From Labrys okinawensis (GTDB taxonomy: Bacteria > Pseudomonadota > Alphaproteobacteria > Rhizobiales > Labraceae), in the NCBI RefSeq assembly GCF_002982075.1, contig NZ_PUEJ01000002.1, positions 372,001 to 436,000 of the forward strand: a stretch of DNA of 64,000 nucleotides, in the 5' to 3' direction. How positions within the stretch are numbered: position 1 is the first letter of the stretch; the number at the start of each line of letters is the position of its first letter. The notes beneath the pieces were generated by a model, which saw only the letters and a list, made by a program, of their open reading frames with translations, did not search any database and was not told the origin of the DNA. This document shows positions 43,795 through 51,882 of the stretch, in pieces. Both the position numbers and the translations under genes were made by a program.

Positions 43795-44367
43795 ATGACC
43801 AAACTGGTGCTGGCGATGTTCACGAGTCTGGATGGTTATATCGAGGGCCCGAACGGCTTCGTGCCGCCGGCCTGGTCGGGTGACCTGGAAACCCACTGGT
43901 CCGGCTATGCCCTGGAGCGGGCCGGGCATCTCGTCTATGGCCGCGTCAACTTCCTGTTCAACAAGGACTTCTGGAGCCCGGCCGAAACCGATCCCTCCAG
44001 CCCCGCCGCCGGCATTGCCCATGCCGTGGTGATGAACCGCCTGCCCAAGACCGTGGTATCCTCCACGCTGTCGGGCGATCCTGGCTGGAACGCCACCCTG
44101 GCGGGGGCGGATCTCGCCGCCGCGATCGGCACGTTGAAGTCGAGCCTTCAGGGCAAGGACATCTACTGCTTCGGCGGCGCCGGCATCGCCAACAGTCTCG
44201 TCAGCCGCGATCTCGTCGATGAATATCGCCTGATGGTGACGCCGACGATCTTCGGTGACGGCAAGCGCCTGTTCGAGCCCGGCCTGCCCAAGCTCGGGCT
44301 GGACCTGATCGAGAACCGCCCGCTCGATACCGGCGCGGTGATCCTGCATTACCGGCGGACGCGCTGA
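43795..44367 (+). CDS. Dihydrofolate-reductase-like / RibD C-terminal-type reductase
   Basis: 190-aa protein of the DHFR/RibD-C superfamily: MTKLVLAMFTSLDGYIEGPN (1-20), HLVYGRVNFLF, AVVMNRLPKTVVSSTL, IYCFGGAGIANSLVSRDLVD and VTPTIFGDGKRLF. These YwjB/YyaP-like proteins are NADPH-binding reductases of unknown substrate, not the folate enzyme FolA. I chose ATG 43795, seven bases after GGAGG; an ATG at 43789 is too close to the ribosome site. Followed by a GST gene 27 bases on, forming a small operon under HxlR control. Confidence 0.82.
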   Translation: MTKLVLAMFTSLDGYIEGPNGFVPPAWSGDLETHWSGYALERAGHLVYGRVNFLFNKDFWSPAETDPSSPAAGIAHAVVMNRLPKTVVSSTLSGDPGWNATLAGADLAAAIGTLKSSLQGKDIYCFGGAGIANSLVSRDLVDEYRLMVTPTIFGDGKRLFEPGLPKLGLDLIENRPLDTGAVILHYRRTR

Positions 44368-44394
44368 CGTTCCATGCCATCGAAGGAGACGGCA

Positions 44395-45048
44395 ATGTCC
44401 CTGGTCCTGCACGCGCATCCCTTTTCCTCCAACTGCCAGAAGGTGCTGATCGCACTCTATGAGAACGACCTGCCGTTCGAGTTTCGCATGCTGGCCGATG
44501 CCGCCAGCATGGCAGCCCTCGAAAAGCTCTGGCCCCTGAAGAAGTTTCCCGTGCTGGAGGATGACGGGCATGTGGTGCTGGAGACCAGCATCATCATCGA
44601 ATATCTGCAGCGCCATCACCCGGGGCCGGTGCGGCTGCTGCCGGATGATCCCGACGCGGCACTCGAAGTCCGGCTGATGGACCGCCTCTTCGACAACTAT
44701 GTTTCGACCCCCCAGAGCAGGGTGGTCTACGACGCGCTGCGACCGCCGGAACATCGCGATCCCTATGGCGTGGAGGAGGCCAAGCGCCTGCTTCAAACCG
44801 CCTATGGCTGGCTCGAAAGCCGGCTGCAGGGCCGGAACTGGGCGGCTGGAGAGGCCTTCTCGATGGCGGATTGCGCAGCGGCGCCCTTCCTGTTCTACGC
44901 CGACTGGACGCATCCCATCAGCCAGGCTTTCCCGACCGTGCGGGCTTATCGCTCGCGTGTACTCGCCCGTCCTTCGGTCAGGCGCGCCGTCGACGAAGCT
45001 CGCCCCTATCGCAAGCTCTTTCCGCTCGGCGCGCCCGACAGGGACTGA
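44395..45048 (+). CDS. Glutathione S-transferase
   Basis: 217-aa GST. The N-terminal thioredoxin-like domain starts SLVLHAHPFSSNCQKVLIAL with Ser/Cys at the active-site position, then KKFPVLEDDGHVVLETSIII (cis-Pro and glutathione-binding Glu-Ser/Thr region). The all-helical C-terminal domain ends near WLESRLQGRNWAAGEAFSMA and DCAAAPFLFYADW. Conjugates or reduces electrophiles with glutathione in the cytosol. Preceded by GAAGGAG, probably co-transcribed with the reductase. Confidence 0.9.
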   Translation: MSLVLHAHPFSSNCQKVLIALYENDLPFEFRMLADAASMAALEKLWPLKKFPVLEDDGHVVLETSIIIEYLQRHHPGPVRLLPDDPDAALEVRLMDRLFDNYVSTPQSRVVYDALRPPEHRDPYGVEEAKRLLQTAYGWLESRLQGRNWAAGEAFSMADCAAAPFLFYADWTHPISQAFPTVRAYRSRVLARPSVRRAVDEARPYRKLFPLGAPDRD

Positions 45049-45053
45049 ACCGC

Positions 45054-45986
45054 CTACCCCGCGATCGTGGTCAGATCGACATTGGCGCCGCAGGCCAGCA
45101 CACCGACGCGCTCGCCCTGTTCGGGCCGATAGACGCCGCCGACCAGGGCCGCCAGGGCGGTGGCGCCGCCGGGCTCGAGGGCGAGGCGAGCATCGGCCCA
45201 GGCGCGCCTCTGCGCTTCCACGATGTCGCTGTCGGGAACGGTTATGGCTTCGGCGACATGGCGGCTGGCCACGGCATAGACCCGGGGTCCGCAATTGCGG
45301 GCGCCGAGCGAATCCGCCGCCACGCTTTCCACGCCGACATCCACGGGGCCTCCGGCCTCCAGGGCCGCCTTGAGGCATTGCGAGCCTTCCGGCTCCACCG
45401 AGACGACCTTGACCCTGCCGGCGAACCAGGCCGCGATGCCGGCGATCAGGCCGCCGCCGCCGGTGGCGACGAGCACGGTGTCGAGCGCTCCGCCGGCCTG
45501 CTCTTCCCATTCCAGCCCGAGCGTGCCCTGGCCGGCGATGGTCTCCCAGGCGTCGAAGGCGTGTACCGAGAGCGCGCCGGTCTCAGCGATATAGCGCTCG
45601 CAGGCCGCCAGGGCATCGGCATAGCGCTCGCCGCCGATGTCGAGATCGGCCCCGCGGGCGCGGATCGCCGCGATCTTGGCGGGGCTGGAGATCACCGGTA
45701 CGAAGATGCGGGCCTTATGGCCCAGCGCGCGGGCGGCATGGGCGACGGCGATGCCGTGATTGCCGCCCGAGGCTGCGGCCACCCCGGCTGCCGGCACCTC
45801 GCGCGACAGCAGGTTGTTGAAGGCGCCGCGCGGCTTGAAGGAGCCGGCATGCTGCAGGAATTCCAGCTTGAGCTGCACGCCGTGGTCGAGGCCGAAGGTT
45901 CCGGCCTGGGTGTCGAGCAGCGGCGTACGGCGAATATGGGCGGCGACGCGCCGATAGGCGGCGCGAATATCATTCTGATCAATCAT
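45054..45986 (-). CDS. PLP-dependent serine/threonine dehydratase
   Basis: 310-aa catabolic-type dehydratase (IlvA/TdcB-like fold, without the ACT regulatory domain). PLP lysine Lys51 in AGSFKPRGAFN; GGNHGIAVAHAARALGHKA; phosphate-binding VATGGGGLIAGIAAW near 175. Deaminates threonine or serine; hydroxyaspartate or other substrates are possible. I start at ATG 45986 (MIDQNDIRAAYRR), which matches the family; the open frame runs to 46109 only because a palindromic repeat encodes MSTRKSTLQYN there. Confidence 0.87.
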   Translation of the reverse strand: MIDQNDIRAAYRRVAAHIRRTPLLDTQAGTFGLDHGVQLKLEFLQHAGSFKPRGAFNNLLSREVPAAGVAAASGGNHGIAVAHAARALGHKARIFVPVISSPAKIAAIRARGADLDIGGERYADALAACERYIAETGALSVHAFDAWETIAGQGTLGLEWEEQAGGALDTVLVATGGGGLIAGIAAWFAGRVKVVSVEPEGSQCLKAALEAGGPVDVGVESVAADSLGARNCGPRVYAVASRHVAEAITVPDSDIVEAQRRAWADARLALEPGGATALAALVGGVYRPEQGERVGVLACGANVDLTTIAG

Positions 45987-46083
45987 TTGAAGCTCGTTGG
46001 AAAGGAAACGGAAGGTCGGCTCACAGGCCGTCAATGCTTCCTTCCTAACCGCAAGCCGTGCCGCTTCCAAGATCGGGTTGTAC

Positions 46084-46165
46084 TGGAGTGTCGACTTCCT
46101 GGTCGACATTCATGAAACGTCGCGTGTGTAGGAGAGAGATGTCGACCAGGAGGTCGACACTCCCA
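46084..46165. repeat. Paired GTCGAC palindromes, family B
   Basis: Arm 46084-46109 (TGGAGTGTCGACTTCCTGGT, then CGACAT) mirrors arm 46139-46165 (one mismatch and a one-base gap), with 29 bases between. Same head-to-head layout as 3717-3900, though the inside is unrelated. Confidence 0.65.
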
Positions 46166-46171
46166 CAGTCC

Positions 46172-46885
46172 TCACGGCTTGTGCATGGCGGCGCCGAGAA
46201 TGGCGCCCGGGCGGCCTGCGGTATCGGCTTGCACCAGCACGGCGAAACTGTCGGCGCCAGGGGCATTGGTGACGTCCGGCTTCAGGGCCAGCGTGGCGGC
46301 ATTGCCGTCGTAATCGGCGACCTTGCGGAAGCAGCGCACGACATTGGAATAGGTCACCGTCTTGCCGGTATTCTCGCCGCGCTCGATCTTGACTTCCGCG
46401 CTCGTCTCGATGGGGACCACCCAGACCTCGCCCTTGTGAGCGCTCTTGCCCAGCGAGATGCTGTAGGCGCCCTTCGTGCCGGAAATGGCGACGGGAACAC
46501 TGAGGACATTGGGATGGGTGGCGGCCATTTCGATGGCTCGGTGGACCTCCTGCCCATTGGAGCCGACGGCGTGCTGCACGCCATCCACCACGATCTGCGG
46601 CGTATAGACGGCCCTGTCGCCACGGACCTCGGCATAAGCGCGCTGGCGGCGGGTGAAGGTGTTGTCGGCCAGGGTGTCCTTCCAGCCGACATAGTCCCAG
46701 TAGTCGACCGGAAGGGACAGCGCGATCACGCTGGGATCACGGGCGAGCTCGCCCATCATCTTGTCCGCTGGCGGGCAGGAGGAGCAGCCCTGGCTGGTGA
46801 ACAGCTCCACCACGGCACGCGGCTGCGCCATCGCCGGGCCGCTCGCGGCCAGCAACAACAGAGCTGCAACCAGGTTTCGCCGCAT
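46172..46885 (-). CDS. DUF1223 secreted thioredoxin-like protein
   Basis: 237-aa protein with a signal peptide (1-20, LVAALLLLAASGPAMA) and a thioredoxin-like N-terminal part: VVELFTSQGCSSCPPADKMM with a redox pair Cys34-Cys37. LPVDYWDYVGWKDTLADNTF and YTPQIVVDGVQHAVGSN are DUF1223 hallmarks. Probably periplasmic thiol-disulphide activity; the partner is unknown. Single gene between repeat elements of families A and B. Confidence 0.88.
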   Translation of the reverse strand: MRRNLVAALLLLAASGPAMAQPRAVVELFTSQGCSSCPPADKMMGELARDPSVIALSLPVDYWDYVGWKDTLADNTFTRRQRAYAEVRGDRAVYTPQIVVDGVQHAVGSNGQEVHRAIEMAATHPNVLSVPVAISGTKGAYSISLGKSAHKGEVWVVPIETSAEVKIERGENTGKTVTYSNVVRCFRKVADYDGNAATLALKPDVTNAPGADSFAVLVQADTAGRPGAILGAAMHKP

Positions 46886-46901
46886 CGGTCTCGTCCAGGC
46901 C

Positions 46902-47002
46902 TAAAGCGCCTCGCGATCCTGCCGAACTACCGGCAATCGCAAGGACGGGTTGAAACAGGGAGTCAGAGAAGCGTGCATTCTCGCTGAACCGCGCTTGCTC
47001 CG
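46902..47002 (+). repeat. Dispersed repeat family A, copy 4 (diverged)
   Basis: TAAAGCGCCTCGCGATCCTG, GGCAATCGCAAGGACGGGTT, GAGTCAGAGAAGCGTGC, GAACCGCGCTTGCTCCG. Block order is kept but about a quarter of bases differ from the other copies. Confidence 0.6.
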
Positions 47003-47239
47003 ATCGGAAACACCGGCAAGCCATAGCCCATCGAAGATGAACGGGCGAGTAACACAGTGGTGAGAGAACGGCCCCTCCGCGATTCGTGAAGGGGCGTGAT
47101 ATCGAGCGATTGCAGTCGCCCCAAATGCTATTCACCCGAGGAGCGCGCCAGGCCGGGCCCAGATGGGCGATCGGCGTTTTCTCGGGATGTCTCGCGGCCC
47201 TTTCTGGCAAATCTCGAGATGCAATGGCATGGTTGCCGC

Positions 47240-48079
47240 ATGCGGGTGTACAAATTCATTTGCGATCTCACGCAACGGGTCACCGATCACGACGATTACG
47301 CGCTGGCGAGCCATATGGCGCTGTCTCTGCTCACGGCGATGTTTCCCTTCCTGATCTTCGTGGCTTCCCTGGCGGGCGTGCTCGGTACGGCCGACCTGCA
47401 GGCCGAAATCGTGCGCCTGCTGTTCGAAACCTGGCCGCACGAGGTTTCCGAACCGATCGCCCGCGAGGTCAACAGGGTGCTGGGCACGGCCCGGCCGGGC
47501 CTGCTCACCGTCAGCGCCATCGTGGCCGTGGTGCTGGCCAGCAATGGCGTCGAGGCCATCCGCGTCGGCATCAACCGGGCCTATGGGCTGGTCGAGATGC
47601 GGTCCTTCTGGTGGTGCCGGCTGCAGAGCCTGTTCTTTGTGCTGGTGGCCTCGCTCGCTCTGGTCACGCTCGCTTTGCTGGTGGTGCTGTGGCCGGTGAT
47701 ATGGGAGGCGACGATCAGCTTCGTGCCGGTGCTGGCGCCGTTGCTGCCGCTGATCGAAGTCGCCCGTTACGGCGTCACCATGCTCGTGCTGGGCGGCGCC
47801 ATCATCCTGGTGCACCTGTTCCTGGTGGCGAGCCGCCCCTCGTTCGGCGTGATCTGGCCCGGCGTACTGATCACCTTGGGGCTCTGGCTCGCCGGCGGCT
47901 ACGCCTTCAGCATCTATATCAGCGACTTCGCTGCCTACTCCAAACTCTATGCGGGCCTGGGCAGCGTCTTCGCGGCGCTGTTCTTCCTCTGGCTGGTGGC
48001 GCTGGCCTTCCTGCTCGGGGCGGAGATCAACGCCATCCTGGCCGAGCGGCGCCACAAGCGCATTCAAGCCGCGTCGTAA
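47240..48079 (+). CDS. YihY/virulence factor BrkB family membrane protein
   Basis: 279-aa inner-membrane protein with six predicted segments; ASHMALSLLTAMFPFLIFVA (about 25-44) is the signature first helix, and LYAGLGSVFAALFFLWLVAL, AFLLGAEINAILAERR the conserved last ones. The family was once called RNase BN; the role is unclear, possibly transport. The start is uncertain: ATG 47240 (MRVYKFICDL) fits homologues, but ATG 47219 is possible, and neither has a good ribosome site. The 3' end overlaps the convergent cupin gene by 16 bases. Confidence 0.85.
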   Translation: MRVYKFICDLTQRVTDHDDYALASHMALSLLTAMFPFLIFVASLAGVLGTADLQAEIVRLLFETWPHEVSEPIAREVNRVLGTARPGLLTVSAIVAVVLASNGVEAIRVGINRAYGLVEMRSFWWCRLQSLFFVLVASLALVTLALLVVLWPVIWEATISFVPVLAPLLPLIEVARYGVTMLVLGGAIILVHLFLVASRPSFGVIWPGVLITLGLWLAGGYAFSIYISDFAAYSKLYAGLGSVFAALFFLWLVALAFLLGAEINAILAERRHKRIQAAS

Positions 48080-48429
48080 TGCATGATGTAGAGCTTGCGG
48101 GTGGTCTCGTGGATGGTCCACTCGCCCTTCCAGCCCTTGGGCAGCACCAGGGCCTCGCCGGCCCGCACCTCACGGGTCTGGCCGCCGGCGTCATGCAGCG
48201 ACACCCGTCCCGACACGATATGGCAGGTTTCCGAATTGCGCTCGCGGGAGGCGGTGAAGCGGCCCGGCGTGCACTCCCACACGCCGACTTCCATCAGCCC
48301 GTCCTCGGACTTCCACAAGGTTCTTGCCGCCTCGACCTGGCCTTCGCTGAGCGTGGTGGGCTTGGGGCCGAAGGGGCCGAGATCGAGGGAGGAGAGATCG
48401 GCGAACGTCTTGCTGTCGATCATGGTCAT
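48064..48429 (-). CDS. DUF861-type cupin protein
   Basis: 121-aa single cupin domain: WECTPGRFTASRERNSETCH and IVSGRVSLHDAGG (motif 1) and GEALVLPKGWKGEWTIHE (motif 2). Relatives of ureidoglycolate-type (S)-cupins lie next to amine oxidases. It follows the FAD oxidase gene by 40 bases in the same direction and probably belongs to the same amine-catabolism operon. ATG 48423 (MIDSK) is an alternative start. Convergent overlap of 16 bases with the YihY gene. Confidence 0.82.
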   Translation of the reverse strand: MTMIDSKTFADLSSLDLGPFGPKPTTLSEGQVEAARTLWKSEDGLMEVGVWECTPGRFTASRERNSETCHIVSGRVSLHDAGGQTREVRAGEALVLPKGWKGEWTIHETTRKLYIMHYDAA

Positions 48430-48469
48430 TCCAATTCAGGCACGTTGAAATAGCTTGAGCCGAGGCTTC

Positions 48470-49855
48470 TCAGCGCCCGGTGATCCTGTTGGCAAAGGTG
48501 GCGAGGCGCGAGGTTTGCGGGAGGCCTGCCGCCTCGCGCCGGTCGGCCATGTGATAGAGCCGGTACATCGAATGGATGCCGAGCCAGCGGAAGGGCTCGG
48601 GTTCCCATTCCCGCACGGAGCGGTTGACCCAGGGCAGGCGGGTCAGCGGCGTGTCACGCTCCAGGATCAGGTCGGCGAGGGTACGGCCGGATAGATTGGA
48701 CGTGGAGACGCCGAGGCCCACATAGCCGCCGGCCCAGCCGATGCCGCTCTTGCGGTCGAGGCCGACCGTGGTGCACCAGTCGCGCGGCACGCCGAGCACG
48801 CCGCACCAGGCATGGTCCATCTTCAGCCCCTTGGTCTGGGGCAGATGGCGCATCAGGATGGCATAGAGCTGCGCGATGGTCTCGGCCTGGGTCTGTCCGC
48901 GCACGTCGGTGGCCGAGCCATAGCGATAGGGCACGCCGCGCCCGCCCATGGCGATGCGGCCTTCGCGCGTGCGCTGGGCGTAGCAATAGCCATGGGTGGC
49001 GTCGCCCAGCAGTTCGTAGCCGTTCCAGCCGATCCGGCTCCACTGCTCCTCGCTGAGGGGCTCGGTCATCAGGATGGCGCTGTTCATCGGGATCCACAGG
49101 CGCTCGAAGCCGGGAATGCCGGCGGTGAAGCCCTCCGTTGCCCTGATGATGATCGGCGCGCGCACGGTGCCGCGCCTGGTGGTCACCGCCCCTTTCTCGA
49201 TACGGGTCACTTCGGTCTGCTCGTAGATCGAAACACCCAAGCGCTCGACCACGGCGGCGAGGCCCCGCACCAGCTTGGCCGGCTGCACGCGGGCGGTGTC
49301 GTGATGCACCAAGGCGCCCTCGACATTGTGGATCTCGATGCGCTTGCGCATCTCCTCGCGGCCGATCAGGCTGACGCGCGCATCCGGCACGCTCCAGCTT
49401 TTCTCATAGGCGTAGGACTCGCGGATGCGGCCAAGCTGGGCCTGGTTGACGGCCACCGTCAGCGCGTCGTTGCGGCGGACATCGGCGTCGATGCCCTCGC
49501 GCTCGGTGACGGCGATCACCTCGTTCACCGAGCCATGCATCGCCGCTTCCATGTCGACCACCGCGCCGCGCGAGGAGGTCTTCAGATATTTCTCTCGCGA
49601 CCAGCCAAAGCCGCCGGAGAGCCAGCCGCCATTGCGCCCGGAAGCGCCGAAACCGGCGAATTCCTTCTCGACCACGATGATGTTGAGGCCGGGATTGGCT
49701 TTCTTCAGATAATAGGACGTCCACAGCCCGGTGAAACCGCCGCCGACGATGCAGACATCGGCGCTGCGGTCGCCCGGCAGCGCCGGGCGATAGCCGGGCA
49801 CGCCGCCGATGTCGGCGTACCAGAACGAGATGTTGCCGTTGACTTTGACGTCCAT
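48470..49855 (-). CDS. FAD-dependent amine oxidoreductase (PuuB/DadA-like)
   Basis: 461-aa DAO-family flavoprotein. FAD-binding VCIVGGGFTGLWTSYYL (34-50); AGFGASGRNGGWLSGGFGWS (about 67-86) is typical of gamma-glutamylputrescine oxidase PuuB and OrdL. C-terminal GGYVGLGVSTSNLSGRTLAD closes the FAD site. Likely oxidises an amine or N-methyl amino acid taken up by the ABC system upstream. I start at ATG 49855 (MDVKVNGNISFWY); the open frame has 10 more codons. Part of the operon that begins at 54709. Confidence 0.88.
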   Translation of the reverse strand: MDVKVNGNISFWYADIGGVPGYRPALPGDRSADVCIVGGGFTGLWTSYYLKKANPGLNIIVVEKEFAGFGASGRNGGWLSGGFGWSREKYLKTSSRGAVVDMEAAMHGSVNEVIAVTEREGIDADVRRNDALTVAVNQAQLGRIRESYAYEKSWSVPDARVSLIGREEMRKRIEIHNVEGALVHHDTARVQPAKLVRGLAAVVERLGVSIYEQTEVTRIEKGAVTTRRGTVRAPIIIRATEGFTAGIPGFERLWIPMNSAILMTEPLSEEQWSRIGWNGYELLGDATHGYCYAQRTREGRIAMGGRGVPYRYGSATDVRGQTQAETIAQLYAILMRHLPQTKGLKMDHAWCGVLGVPRDWCTTVGLDRKSGIGWAGGYVGLGVSTSNLSGRTLADLILERDTPLTRLPWVNRSVREWEPEPFRWLGIHSMYRLYHMADRREAAGLPQTSRLATFANRITGR

Positions 49856-49908
49856 GATGGGGGGACTCGCGTAAAAGAGATGCAATATGCGGTGTGAAGG
49901 TGGCGCTT

Positions 49909-49931
49909 ACCCTCCCCATCAAGGGGAGGGT
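49909..49931 (-). repeat. Hairpin between potA-like and oxidase genes
   Basis: ACCCTCCCC and GGGGAGGGT form a perfect 9-bp stem with a five-base loop. No T-run follows on the minus strand, so it is more likely a stability or processing hairpin than a terminator. Confidence 0.5.
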
Positions 49932-49950
49932 AGAGGTGGACGCCGTTCGT

Positions 49951-51096
49951 TTAGGTCAGGGTCAGGTCGGCACGCTCGTCGTCGGCCAATAGCTTGGCAT
50001 CGCCGGTTGCCCAGCAGAGGTCGACGGCCTCGCCGATGGCGAAGGGCCGGCTTTCCAGCGGGGCCCGCACGATGGCGACCGAGCCGTCGGCCAGCACCAC
50101 CTGGTATTTAGAGCTGGAGCCGAGATAGATCGCCTCGCTGACCTGGCCGGACAGGCTGTTGTGGCCGTCGCGCGCGCCCGTGGCGGCCGGTGCGAGCGAG
50201 AGCTTCTCGGGCCGCAGGAGCATCACCGGCTGCCGGCCATCGGCGAGCCTGTCCCGCGAGACGACCTTCTGCCCGGCGATGGTGAGGCAGGTCTCGCTGC
50301 CAGAGGTCTCCACCGCCCCGCGCAGGGTGGTGGATTCGCCGATGAACTTGCCGACGAACAAAGTGGCCGGCTCGTCATAGAGCTCGCGCCCGGTGCCGAC
50401 CTGCTCGATGCGGCCATGGTTGAACACGGCGATGCGGTCGGACAGCACCAGGGCTTCTTCCTGGTCGTGGGTGACATAAACGAAGGTGGTGCCGAGCTCG
50501 CGATGGATACGCTTGATCTCGAGCTGCAGCCATTCGCGCAGCTTCTTGTCGAGCGCGCCGAGCGGCTCGTCCATCAGCAGAAGCGGCGGGTCGAACACGA
50601 TGGCGCGGGCCAGCGCCACGCGTTGCTGCTGCCCGCCCGAAAGCTCGCTGGGATAGCGGTGCGCGAAATCGGCCATCTTGACCATGTCGAGGGCACGCCG
50701 GACACGGGCCTCGCGTTCGCCCTTGGGAATGCCGCGCAAGGCGAGGGGATAGGCAACGTTCTTGCCGACCGTCATATGCGGGAACAGGGCATAATGCTGG
50801 AAGACCACGCCGATATTGCGCTTATGCGCCGGCAGGCCGCCAATGTCCTCGCCGCCGACGGCGAGCGCGCCGCTGGAGAGCTCGGTGAAGCCGGCCACCA
50901 CATTGAGCGTGGTGGTCTTGCCCGAGCCGCTGGGGCCGAGCAGCGTCATGAACTCGCCGGGCTCGATATGAAGGCTGACATCGTCGAGCGCGGTGAAGCT
51001 GCCATAGCGCTTGCTGGCATTGCGGATGTCGATGGCGGCGCCGGCAGCGCCCTGGGCGGATGAGGCGGGGGTGGAGATGGCGGCTGCGTTGGACAT
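49951..51096 (-). CDS. potA: Spermidine/putrescine-type ABC transporter ATP-binding protein
   Basis: 381-aa ABC ATPase. Walker [10 protein letters not shown] (54-62), Q-loop VVFQHYALFPHMTVGKNVAY, signature [15 protein letters not shown] (about 151-165), Walker B LLLMDEPLGALD, His switch VTHDQEEALVLS. C-terminal TOBE domain from 285 (VMLLRPEKLSLAP). The family imports polyamines or related amines. ATG follows GAGGAGCTGAG and lies 1 base after the potC-like stop. Confidence 0.9.
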   Translation of the reverse strand: MSNAAAISTPASSAQGAAGAAIDIRNASKRYGSFTALDDVSLHIEPGEFMTLLGPSGSGKTTTLNVVAGFTELSSGALAVGGEDIGGLPAHKRNIGVVFQHYALFPHMTVGKNVAYPLALRGIPKGEREARVRRALDMVKMADFAHRYPSELSGGQQQRVALARAIVFDPPLLLMDEPLGALDKKLREWLQLEIKRIHRELGTTFVYVTHDQEEALVLSDRIAVFNHGRIEQVGTGRELYDEPATLFVGKFIGESTTLRGAVETSGSETCLTIAGQKVVSRDRLADGRQPVMLLRPEKLSLAPAATGARDGHNSLSGQVSEAIYLGSSSKYQVVLADGSVAIVRAPLESRPFAIGEAVDLCWATGDAKLLADDERADLTLT

Positions 51097-51097
51097 C

Positions 51098-51880
51098 TCA
51101 GCTCCTCTTCGAGCGCGCGCCGAGGAGGAGGCCGGCGGCGATCAGCAATGTCGTGGCAAGGAAGACGATGGTTCCCACCGCGGCGACCGTGGGATCGGCG
51201 TCGCGGGTGATGGAGGTGAAGATCTGCACCGGCAGCGTCTTCAGGTAGGGATTGGTGATGAACAGCGCGACGATGATCTCGTCGAAGGACGTCACGAAGG
51301 CAAAGAGCAGGCCCGAGAGGATGCCGGGCGCGATCAGCGGCAGCGTGATGGTGCGGAAGGTGGTGAAACGGTTGGCACCGAGGCTAGCGGCAGCCTTTTC
51401 GAGCCTGACGTCGAACATCTCCAGGCTGGCCGAGACGGCGATCAGCACGAAGGGGATGGCCAGCATGGTATGGGCGATGACGAAGCCGAGATCCGTGCCG
51501 ACCAGCTTATAGGTGAGGTAGACCGAATAGATCCCCACCGCCAGCACCACGCCCGGCACCACCATCGGCGTGATCAGCAGGGCGCGCAGGATGCCGCCGC
51601 CGGCATGCTTCATGCGGCTGAGGCCGAGGGCGGCGAGCGTGCCGATCAGCGTGGCGACGAGGGCGACGATGGTGGCGATGCGCAGCGAATTGAAGAAGCT
51701 GGACGACCAGTCCGGATTGGTGAGGAAGTTCTCGTACCATTGCCAGGAAAAGCCGGAGGGCGGGAAGGCCAGCGACTTGTTCTGGTTGAACGACATCGGG
51801 ATGATCACCAATGTCGGCAGCACCAGCCAGATCGCGACCAGCAGGCAGAACAAAGCGAGGAAGAGACGCAGCGGTTTCAT
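51098..51880 (-). CDS. potC: Polyamine-type ABC transporter permease (PotC-like)
   Basis: 260-aa inner-membrane permease with six membrane segments. LFLALFCLLVAIWLVLPTLV is the first; the EAA loop EKAAASLGANRFTTFRTITL near residue 175 contacts the ATPase. FPPSGFSWQWYENFL is typical of PotC. ATG 51880 has GAGGAGCTGACG before it. An open frame continues upstream to 53980, but that is out-of-frame shadow of the two genes before it. Two bases after the potB-like stop. Confidence 0.9.
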   Translation of the reverse strand: MKPLRLFLALFCLLVAIWLVLPTLVIIPMSFNQNKSLAFPPSGFSWQWYENFLTNPDWSSSFFNSLRIATIVALVATLIGTLAALGLSRMKHAGGGILRALLITPMVVPGVVLAVGIYSVYLTYKLVGTDLGFVIAHTMLAIPFVLIAVSASLEMFDVRLEKAAASLGANRFTTFRTITLPLIAPGILSGLLFAFVTSFDEIIVALFITNPYLKTLPVQIFTSITRDADPTVAAVGTIVFLATTLLIAAGLLLGARSKRS

Positions 51881-51882
51881 CG

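Noticed and set aside
47096-47239. Upstream start of the YihY gene at GTG 47096
   Set aside because: The extra 48 residues (MISSDCSRPKCYSPEERARP...) are not family-like, and homologues begin close to the first membrane helix.
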